Assembly: GCF_010731875.1 (NCBI RefSeq)
Contig: NZ_AP022595.1
Span: 3,162,001 to 3,226,000, forward strand
Direction of reading: 5' to 3'
Length of the DNA: 64,000 nucleotides
Source: Mycolicibacterium sarraceniae
GTDB taxonomy: Bacteria > Actinomycetota > Actinomycetes > Mycobacteriales > Mycobacteriaceae
The notes beneath the pieces are model-generated. The model searched no databases. It was given only the letters and a program-made list of their open reading frames with translations, and was not told the origin of the DNA. Shown one piece after another: positions 57,707-64,000 of this stretch. The stretch's first letter is position 1, and each line of letters begins with the position of its first letter. The translations under genes and the position numbers were made by a program.

Positions 57707-58209
57707 GTGGCCCTCAGCCTGCGGGATTTGGCGCTACCTATTCTCGGTGCACCAATGGCAGGAGGTCCAAGTACGCCCGCTCTGGCTGCGGCGGTATCCA
57801 ACCCCGGTGGGCTGGAGCGCTACCGCGACCTGCTGGCCCCGCTGGCCGAAGACTACGGCACCATGGCTGCCGAAGCCCCATCCCGACGACGACGCATGGC
57901 AGGCCAAGCTTGAGGTGGTTGCCGACACCGCGCCGGAGGTGGCGTCGTTCACCTTCGGCAGCCCGGGTGCGGACGCACTGGCGGTGCAGGGCCCGGAGGC
58001 GGGCGGACATCGCGGCACGTTCGATCCCGTCGCCCTGCCCGGTGATGAGCCATCCCGAGGTCAACCAGATGACCGGTCCGATGCGCAGGGCCGCGGTCGC
58101 CGCCCGCGACCCGAACGGCACCAATCTGTGGGCGGGTACGTCGTGGCGCGCGATCAGCGCCGGCCGCGCCGCCGATATCGTCGCGCCGCTGGTCGGTGAG
58201 ATTGGGTGA
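57707..58209 (+). pseudogene. Nitronate monooxygenase gene reduced by several internal deletions
   Basis: The GTG at 57707 opens LRDLALPILGAPMAGGPSTP, the FMN-barrel start of nitronate monooxygenases (Rv2781c at this locus, about 345 residues). After NPGGL the sequence skips to RDLLAPLAEDYG, shifts frame, continues with PDDDAWQAKLEVVADTAP and FTFGSP, then jumps to ALAVQGPEAGGHRGTFDP, and finally, in a third frame, to PEVNQMTGPMRRAAVAARDP and the C-terminus [10 protein letters not shown]. Roughly half of the gene is absent, yet the surviving segments are well conserved. The beta-lactamase gene overlaps its stop by 4 bp. Confidence 0.85.
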
Positions 58210-59120
58210 GCCTTTCGCGTAGGGGTTTTCTCGCCGCGAGCGGCGCGGTGCTGTTGACCGCAGCGGCGTGTGGCGCCAAGACCGCAGCCCGCCCGACCGC
58301 CAGCGATCCGGCCGAACCGCTGCCGCCGATCGGAACGCGCATCGAGGCACTCGAAAAGCGGCACAACGCTTTTGTGGGTCTGTACGGGCAGAACCTGGAT
58401 TCGAAGGTCGAGGTGGCGCACCGTGACGGCGATCTGTTCGCGATGTGCTCGACGTTCAAGGGTTACCTGTCGGCCCGGGTGCTGCAGAAGGCCCAGGCGG
58501 GGGAGTTGCGGCTCACCGATACGGTGCTGGTCGATACGGAGTTGTTGAGGCCCAATTCCCCGCGTACCGAGCCGAATGTCGGTAAGCCGATGGCACTTTC
58601 GGAGTTGTGCGCGGCCGCCCTGCAAGTGAGCGACAATACCGCGGCCAACCTCTTGCTGCGGGTCATCGGCGGCCCGCCGGCCATCACCACGTTCGCCCGC
58701 TCCATCGGTGATGACCGCACCAGGCTGGATCGGTGGGAGACCGAGCTGAATTCGGCCCTCCCCGGCGACCCACGCGACACCAGCACCCCGCGCGCGCTGG
58801 GCGGCGGCATCCTGACCGTGCTCACCGGTGACGTCCTGGACCCGCCGCATCGCAAGCAGCTTGAGGACTGGATGCGGGCCAACACCACGTCCAGCATGCG
58901 GGCCGGTCTGCCGCCGGGCTGGACCACCGCCGACAAGACCGGGTCCGGCGACTTCGCCAGCACTAACGATGTCGGAATCGCATTCGGGCCGGGCGGCGAG
59001 AGGCTACTTCTGGCGATCATGACCCGTACCCAATCCAACAATGCGAACACCCCGGCGCTGCGTGATCTCGTCGGCGAGGTGGCGACGGTGGCGGTGCCGG
59101 CGTTGCTCGGCCAGGGTTGA
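58206..59120 (+). CDS. Class A beta-lactamase, Tat/lipoprotein-type signal
   Basis: A 304-residue serine beta-lactamase. Signal: [20 protein letters not shown], a twin-arginine motif with a possible lipobox Cys at 22. Catalytic motifs: STFK (Ser82, Lys85), SDN (142-144), ETELN (Glu178-Asn182, the omega-loop glutamate) and KTG (244-246). All are intact, so activity is expected. The SDN motif is canonical, whereas M. tuberculosis BlaC has SDG as I recall. The GTG at 58206 overlaps the dead oxygenase gene by 4 bp, so it may now rely on that gene's transcription. Confidence 0.93.
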   Translation: MSLSRRGFLAASGAVLLTAAACGAKTAARPTASDPAEPLPPIGTRIEALEKRHNAFVGLYGQNLDSKVEVAHRDGDLFAMCSTFKGYLSARVLQKAQAGELRLTDTVLVDTELLRPNSPRTEPNVGKPMALSELCAAALQVSDNTAANLLLRVIGGPPAITTFARSIGDDRTRLDRWETELNSALPGDPRDTSTPRALGGGILTVLTGDVLDPPHRKQLEDWMRANTTSSMRAGLPPGWTTADKTGSGDFASTNDVGIAFGPGGERLLLAIMTRTQSNNANTPALRDLVGEVATVAVPALLGQG

Positions 59121-59646
59121 GCACGACCAGGGTGCTGCCCACCGACGGGTGCCCATGCGGATCGGGTGAGTCGTTTGGCCGTCGCTGCCTGCCCTTGCCC
59201 CGGGACGGCCGACGAAGTGCGACGCTGCATGAGCGGTCCCGATTCGCCGTGCGAGCTCGTCGCTGGCTCTACGTCGACGGGGACGTCGACGTCGCCGGTG
59301 CCGTCATCGGATTCTGGCAGCCCGGCACGCATCCGGGATTCACCGAGTGGGGTCAGCACGGCACGCCCTACTGGTTCGAATGTCAGAGCAAGGACTAGGA
59401 CGCCTCATTGGCGTTCTACCGCGCGGTCCTGGGCGCCCGCATCGACGAGATCGGAACCGGCGGTGCCCCGGATGCGGTCCGGCCGTCGTTCTGGCAGGTG
59501 TACATCACCGTCGACGACGTCGCCGCAACGGTGAAGCAGGCCGAGGCGCTTGGCGCGGAGATCCTGATGCCCGGCGAGGACACTCCCCACGGCAGGCGGC
59601 GCTGCGGGATCCGCTGGGCGCGTTGATCTGCCTGGGTCATCCGTGA
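59117..59646 (+). pseudogene. YchJ-like gene with internal deletion joined to a broken VOC/glyoxalase gene
   Basis: Frame one starts at 59117 with DGCPCGSGESFGRRCLPL, the N-terminal zinc knuckle of YchJ/SEC-C proteins, and continues directly with LHERSRFAVRARRWLYVDGD, which is the C-terminal end of YchJ; the middle is missing. It then becomes a VOC-fold protein (GFWQPGTHPGFTEWGQHGTP). A TAG stop (59396-59398) interrupts K-D-stop-D-A-S-L-A-F-Y, where relatives have a sense codon. The VOC sequence continues in frame (PSFWQVYITVDDVAATV), then shifts near 59595 and ends in DPLGALICLGHP. Confidence 0.75.
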
Positions 59647-59725
59647 CCCCAACGCCAACGAACCGGGACGCTCGATGAGCTATCCCGGTCCGCTGTGTGC
59701 GGGTGAGCCGTTGGCTCACCAAGGT

Positions 59726-60841
59726 TTACGTGAGTAGGCCGGCCGGATCGGTGTAGGACAGGCCGAGATCGTGGGCGACCTCGCGGCTGAGCAGATGGCC
59801 CTCGTGGGTCGACAAGCCCTTGGCCAGCGCCGCATCGGACAGGCAGGCGTCCTGCCAGCCCTTGTCAGCCAGCTTGATGACATACGGCATCGTGGCGTTG
59901 GTCAGCGCGTACGTCGAGGTCCGCGGGACCGCGCCCGGCATGTTCGCGACGCAGTAGAACACCGCGTCGTGCACGTTGAAGGTCGGGTTGTCGTGGGTGG
60001 TGGGCGTGGAATCCTCGAAGCAGCCACCCTGGTCGATCGCGATGTCCACCAGCACTGCGCCCGGCTTCATCTGTGCCACAGTCGCATTGGTGACAAGCTT
60101 GGGGGCCTTGGCGCCGGGCACCAGGACCGCGCCGATGACCAGGTCCGCCTGCTTGACGGCGTCCTCCAGGTCGAGCTGTGAGGAGTAGCGGGTCTCGATC
60201 GCGCCGCCGTACTCGGCGTCGATCTTGCGCAGGGTGTTGACGTTGAGGTCGAACACGGTGACGTGAGCGCCCATGCCCCATGCGACAGCGGCGGCGTTAT
60301 CGCCGGCCATCCCGCCGCCGATCACCACGACCTTGGCCGGGGCGACGCCGGGGACGCCGCCCATCAGCACGCCGCGACCGCCCTGGGTACGCATCAGGTG
60401 GTAGGCGCCGACCTGAGCCGAGAGACGGCCCGCGACTTCACTCATCGGGGCCAGGAGCGGGAGCGCGCCATCGGCGGTCTGGACCGTCTCGTAGGCGATC
60501 GAGGTGGTGCCCGACGCCAGCAGGGCGTCGGTGCAGGACCGCGAGGCGGCCAGGTGCAGATAGGTGAACAAGGTCTGGCCCTTACGCATGCGCGGGTATT
60601 CGGGCTCGATGGGTTCCTTGACCTTCAGGAGCAGATCGGCTTCGGCCCACACCTGGTCGGCGCTGTTGATGATCTGTGCGCCGGCGGCCTTGAAGTCGGC
60701 GTCGTGGATGGCTGATCCGGCACCGGCGCCGGCCTGGACGGCCACCTCGTGGCCGCGGCGGACCAGCTCGGACACGCCCGCTGGGGTGATGGCGACGCGG
60801 TACTCGTTGTTCTTGATCTCGGTCGGGATGCCGACACGCAT
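59726..60841 (-). CDS. ald: L-alanine dehydrogenase
   Basis: A 371-residue NAD-dependent enzyme interconverting alanine and pyruvate plus ammonia; in mycobacteria it is induced by alanine and low oxygen. The N-terminus is [20 protein letters not shown], followed by [22 protein letters not shown] (in part) and the NAD motif [14 protein letters not shown]. Note AGDNAA, where M. tuberculosis has AGYNAA as I recall. The ATG at 60841 has AAGGAG upstream; the longer open frame is rejected. It is divergent from aldR across 94 bp. Confidence 0.96.
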   Translation of the reverse strand: MRVGIPTEIKNNEYRVAITPAGVSELVRRGHEVAVQAGAGAGSAIHDADFKAAGAQIINSADQVWAEADLLLKVKEPIEPEYPRMRKGQTLFTYLHLAASRSCTDALLASGTTSIAYETVQTADGALPLLAPMSEVAGRLSAQVGAYHLMRTQGGRGVLMGGVPGVAPAKVVVIGGGMAGDNAAAVAWGMGAHVTVFDLNVNTLRKIDAEYGGAIETRYSSQLDLEDAVKQADLVIGAVLVPGAKAPKLVTNATVAQMKPGAVLVDIAIDQGGCFEDSTPTTHDNPTFNVHDAVFYCVANMPGAVPRTSTYALTNATMPYVIKLADKGWQDACLSDAALAKGLSTHEGHLLSREVAHDLGLSYTDPAGLLT

Positions 60842-60923
60842 GATCGCTCCTTGTTCGGGAATTGGCTTATGAGAATTGTGAAGAAATATCGGCACGAAGG
60901 CAATCGAGACGACAAAGATTCGC

Positions 60924-60929
60924 TAGAAT
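60924..60929 (+). promoter_or_regulatory. Predicted leaderless -10 element of aldR
   Basis: TAGAAT, 6 nt before the ATG at 60936, in the 94-bp divergent ald-aldR gap where AldR boxes are expected. Confidence 0.45.
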
Positions 60930-60935
60930 GGCTCG

Positions 60936-61451
60936 ATGTCCGAAGGAGTGACGAAAACAACTGTACGTTCCGGGGGCGCGCCGAAGGATGTTCGGGCCGC
61001 CGACCTCGATGAGGTCGACCGGCGCATTCTCGCGGCGCTGCATGCCGATGCGCGCATCTCGAACAGTGCGCTGGCCGACCTGGTGGGGATCGCTCCGTCG
61101 ACTTGTCACGGGCGGGTGCGCCGGTTGCAAGAGCTCGGTGTTATTCGGGGCTTCTATACCGATATCGATCCCGCCGCGATCGGGCTGTCGCTGCAGGCGA
61201 TGATATCGGTGAGCCTGCAGGCGCATTCCCGCGGCAAGATCCTGACGTTCATTCAGCAGATCCGGCGCAAGCCGCAGGTGATGGATGTCTATTTCCTGGC
61301 CGGTGCCGACGACTTCATCATTCACGTGGCCGCCCGGGACACCGACGACCTGAGATCGTTCGTCGTGGAGAATCTCAACGCCGACGCCGATGTGGCAGGT
61401 ACGCAGACGTCGCTGATCTTCGAGCACCTGCGGGGTGCCGCTCCGCTTTAG
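60936..61451 (+). CDS. aldR: Lrp/AsnC-family regulator AldR
   Basis: A 171-residue feast/famine regulator. The N-terminal helix-turn-helix is in NSALADLVGIAPSTCHGRVRRL, and the C-terminal RAM ligand domain includes VMDVYFLAGADDFIIHV. Divergent pairing with ald matches M. tuberculosis, where AldR controls ald in response to amino acids. The stop overlaps by 4 bp the convergent TetR remnant. Confidence 0.95.
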   Translation: MSEGVTKTTVRSGGAPKDVRAADLDEVDRRILAALHADARISNSALADLVGIAPSTCHGRVRRLQELGVIRGFYTDIDPAAIGLSLQAMISVSLQAHSRGKILTFIQQIRRKPQVMDVYFLAGADDFIIHVAARDTDDLRSFVVENLNADADVAGTQTSLIFEHLRGAAPL

Positions 61452-61840
61452 GTGAGCTCCTGGTCGGCTTGGCATGGGGCAAGGAGGAACTCGTCGACGA
61501 AGCGCGTGAACGTGTCGTCGACGAACGAGGCGTCTTCGGCGGTGAAGTAATCGATGATCAAGCCTTGAAAGGCTGCCAGCGCGATGCGGGAGCGGGTCTC
61601 GGCGACGTGTCCGGGCATGTCGAGGGATTCGAGATGAGCGCGCGAATTGCGGGTCAACAATGACCGAGTGTCCCAAATGTAGTCCCGGTACGGGCTGTCG
61701 ATGGCGCAGGCCGCGCCGAACACCTGAAAGATCACCCGACGGTTGTTGCGGCGCTCGCCCCGGGTGCACCCGTACCAGTCGTTGAAACGCCAAATGCGAT
61801 GTGCATGCGAGCGCTGGTACCCATCTGGGACGCCGGCTCG
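61448..61840 (-). pseudogene. TetR-family regulator, C-terminal remnant without DNA-binding domain
   Basis: The minus-strand frame reads HRIWRFNDWYGCTRGERRNN, then QVFGAACAIDSPYRDYIWDT and AAFQGLIIDYFTAEDASFVD to a stop at 61448, the ligand-binding half of a TetR protein. No start codon or helix-turn-helix precedes it in frame; only a 95-residue piece from GTG 61735 is formally open. The gene has lost its 5' part. Between 61841 and 62078 I see nothing I can name. Confidence 0.6.
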
Positions 61841-62078
61841 CGCAGGAATGTGCCGACCACACCGGTGCGCGCGAGAACCACATCCGCTGTCGCGGGCAAG
61901 TCCTCACGCTTGGCGTGATCGATCGGACGGGGCACGCTGACTGTAACCGATGCTTCATATGCGAATGGACGGGTGCGGCTCAGCGACAACCACTTACGAG
62001 CAGTGAGTCGGCCGTGGGCTGTCGCGGCCTGCGTTTTGGCGCTGGTCGCTGTGCTGCTGCAGCAGTGGCCCGAGCCGT

Positions 62079-62507
62079 TCACCGCGGGCTCTCGGCCAGC
62101 ACCGCGTTGTTGGCGGTGTTCCACGACACCGCCAACCCCTCGGCGACCCGAGCCACGGTCAGATGTTGGCAGACAAGGGCTTTCAGTGCCCATTGCAGAG
62201 CAGTGCGGGACAGCTCGGCGCGGGGTTCGGCGGCCTTGCTGGTGTCCTGACGCCACACATGAGCGCATCCCGCACACCGATAACGGCGGATCGTGACCAG
62301 CAGGGTGGTGGGCCGCCACCCGAACGGCTCATGAGCCAACGCACGGGTGATGCTGTCACGCGGGGTGCCTTCCTCACCGCAGCGACGGCACCAACGGTCT
62401 TCCGCGGCGACCCGGCATGCCAGCACCGCCCGATCAGGCTCCAGCCGTTGGCCGGTCACCTCCAGTCCGAGCTCGTCGAGGCGGCAGAAAGTCGTCAGAT
62501 TCGAAAG
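62079..62507 (-). mobile_element. ISL3-family transposase fragment
   Basis: The N-terminal part of an ISL3-type transposase: CRRCGEEGTPRDSITRALAH (zinc-binding CxxC), RRYRCAGCAHVWRQDTSKAA (second CxxC) and the helix-turn-helix TVARVAEGLAVSWNTANNAV. The DDE catalytic domain is missing, since the frame stops at 62079. No normal start codon is present upstream of GTG 62459 although family sequence begins near 62507. No terminal inverted repeats were recognised. A dead remnant. Confidence 0.8.
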
Positions 62508-62851
62508 ACCTCGACCTCAACCCTGGCACCAACACGCCGAGCACCTCTACACCCTCAACTGCGAAGATCCCGATATCTACCGTCACGGCGGCCTTCAGGT
62601 GCTGCACGGTGCTGCCCTGGGCGGTGACGGCAGTTGCGATTTATCCCGTCAGTTTCCTGTGGTTCAACGCCTGGCTGTATCGCACGTCTCTGCGACTTGC
62701 TCCCGACTACCCGACGTACGTCGCGGCGTTCACTGCAGCGATCGAGCACGTGACGCGAGCCGACAAACTCTTGGCTGTCGGGATGCACCCGCTACTGTTC
62801 TTCGCTGTCGCAGCGGTCACCATCGCCGCGTTAGCGTGGCGCGTCCCCTAA
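62417..62851 (+). CDS. Hypothetical two-helix membrane protein, probably a fragment
   Basis: A 144-residue open frame whose first third overlaps the transposase fragment antisense and looks non-coding. From about residue 65 there are two hydrophobic segments (VLPWAVTAVAIYPVSFLWF and LLFFAVAAVTIAALAW) separated by a polar YPTYVAAFTAAIEHVTRADK helix. It may be the tail of a membrane protein cut by the IS element. No family recognised. Confidence 0.35.
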   Translation: MPAPPDQAPAVGRSPPVRARRGGRKSSDSKDLDLNPGTNTPSTSTPSTAKIPISTVTAAFRCCTVLPWAVTAVAIYPVSFLWFNAWLYRTSLRLAPDYPTYVAAFTAAIEHVTRADKLLAVGMHPLLFFAVAAVTIAALAWRVP

Positions 62852-62877
62852 TCGGATTCGCTTGTTGCACTTGATGT

Positions 62878-64000
62878 CACGCGGTCCAGGCCGCGCCCGC
62901 ATCATCGGCTGGTGGGTCGCTGTCGTTGTCCAGTAGCCGTTCGGGGTGGTGGTAGTCGTTGACGCCGCCGGTGAGCATGGGTAGTCCAGGTGGTGGGATC
63001 CATTGGGTGTCGCCGTTGGCGAGTGTGCGGGTGTTCCAGCTGCCGGTTTCGACGAGGTTGTTGTCGGGTGGGCAGGCCAGGCCGAGGTCGTCGATATCGG
63101 TGTTGCCGCCGTTTTTCCAGTCTTGGGCGGCGTGGTGGACGCCGCTGTGGTGGCCGGGGGCGTCGCAACCCGGTCGGGTGCAGCCGCGGTCCTTGGCGTG
63201 CAGGATGATTCACTGATCGGCGGAGGCGTTCCGTTTGGTGCGGCCCAGCCATAACGCTCGCCCCTTTGGCCCGTCGAACAACGCGAGGTAGAGGTGGGCG
63301 TGGCTGGCCATCCGGATCAGATCGGGGATCGGCAGCAAGGTGCCTCCGGCGGTGACGGCATGCCCGGCCTTGTTCTGCAGGTCGTGGACGGTGGCGGTGG
63401 CGATCACGGTGACGGGTAGCCCGTTGTGCTGGCCGAACTTCGGATCGCCGAGCCGTCCACGTACCAAGGCTGTCAGCGCATCATGCTGACGCTGCCCACA
63501 GCTGCGCCGGTCTCGCTCCTGGACCTCATCCGAGGGTGCGACGGTCGGGTTATCGTCGGCGGGGTTGCCCACGCCGGGGGCGGCGAACTTGGCGAACCAG
63601 GCGTCGAGTTCCGAGCGTAGTTCGGGGTCGGCGATCAACCGGTCGACGCTCATCCCGTCGACCTGTTGACCCCCACACCAGACAAACCCGCGCTTGCGGG
63701 CGCGGTCCTCATCGGAAAACGTGCCATCGGGATTGAGATGCAGTGCGAGCCGGTGGGCGAGTTTCTCCAGCTGATCCGGGCGCAGATTCACCGCATGCTG
63801 GGCTAAGGACTGCTCGGCCTTCTCGATCTCGACTGGCGGGACATGGTCGGGCAGATCACGGAAGAACTTCTGAATCACCCGCAGGTGCTCGCCATCAAGT
63901 TGTCCGTCGTGCCACGCCGTCGCAGTCTTGGGCAGCATGGGCGGCAACAGTTGCCCCGTCAGCGTGGTCCGTGGCGCGAGTTGTTCGGCGTTGCGGATCC
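62878..64000 (-). pseudogene. DUF222 / HNH endonuclease-type protein with in-frame stop, 5' end outside window
   Basis: A minus-strand frame runs in from the right edge: RNAEQLAPRTTLTGQLLPPM, WHDGQLDGEHLRVIQKFFRD, then ALFDGPKGRALWLGRTKRNA. These belong to the actinobacterial DUF222 (13E12-repeat-like) family. A TGA at 63210-63212 interrupts SADQ-stop-IILHAKDRGC, where relatives have Arg (CGA). The C-terminal HNH region continues intact (TRPGCDAPGHHSGVHHAAQD, LACPPDNNLVE) to a TGA at 62878. A single C-to-T change would explain the break. Confidence 0.82.

Noticed and set aside
62902..63252. 116-codon Arg/Pro-rich minus-strand frame
   Set aside because: It is a neighbouring-frame shadow of the HNH region, which reads correctly in another frame.

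Overview
The window is high-GC chromosomal DNA from a mycobacterium, most likely an environmental, rapid-growing (Mycolicibacterium-type) species. Supporting genes are mycothione reductase, EfpA, PptT, the proline-rich IF2, a DUF222/HNH protein and many GTG starts. From memory, the gene order from about 12.2 kb to 61.5 kb follows the Mycobacterium tuberculosis block Rv2855 (mtr) to Rv2779c (aldR), with local losses and insertions. No rRNA, tRNA, CRISPR array, prophage or complete insertion sequence was seen. The species cannot be named from sequence alone.

Layout. 0-1.6 kb: end of a copper-exporting P-type ATPase and its small copper chaperone. 1.6-4.5 kb: a Rieske oxygenase and a DapB-like oxidoreductase under a divergent TetR regulator, with a perfect palindrome over the oxygenase promoter. 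4.5-5.1 kb: gene debris. 5.1-8.5 kb: a copper-flavoured membrane set (CopD/CtaG fusion, Met/His-rich DUF5134 protein, orphan zinc-finger anti-sigma-like protein). 8.6-11.6 kb: ArsR regulator and an ECF cobalt/nickel importer (CbiM, PDGLE protein, CbiQ, CbiO). 12.3-21.9 kb: mtr, a hydrolase, mqo, an ElaA-like acetyltransferase and a run of overlapping corrinoid/siroheme genes (chelatase AAA/VWA subunit, cobO, cobB, cysG). The importer and the corrinoid run are a plausible cobalt-to-cobalamin link. 22-25.1 kb: efpA and a tandem efpA paralogue. 25.1-29.3 kb: NCS1 permease, YhgE/Pip membrane protein and a degenerate ABC ATPase. 29.4-41.2 kb: proS, two small envelope/ferritin-like genes, then the translation/RNA cluster rimP-nusA-ylxR-infB-rbfA-nrnA-dinF, with about 0.8 kb of foreign-looking DNA between nusA and ylxR. 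41.3-44.7 kb: a secreted Calx-beta/GH18 chitinase-like protein and echA16. 44.7-51.8 kb: TetR, DUF1802, CocE-type hydrolase, metallophosphoesterase, pptT, truB and a DtxR-family regulator (sirR/mntR type). 51.9-61.5 kb: ribF, rpsO, pnp, pepR, a class A beta-lactamase, ald and aldR. 61.4-64 kb: a graveyard (TetR C-terminus, ISL3 transposase fragment, DUF222/HNH gene with a stop codon).

Two themes cut across the window. First, core genes are intact, but many accessory genes between them are shortened by internal deletions, frameshifts or stop codons. Examples are the SDR remnant, DUF2277, a phosphotransferase, ArsR/SRPBCC, nitronate monooxygenase, YchJ/VOC, TetR and HNH. Often a recognisable N-terminal piece is joined to a recognisable C-terminal piece. 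Second, many genes at the head of a transcription unit carry a TANNNT -10 hexamer 6-8 nt before the start codon and no Shine-Dalgarno sequence, the signature of leaderless mRNAs.

All family assignments come from reading motifs and remembered homologues. No database search or alignment was run.
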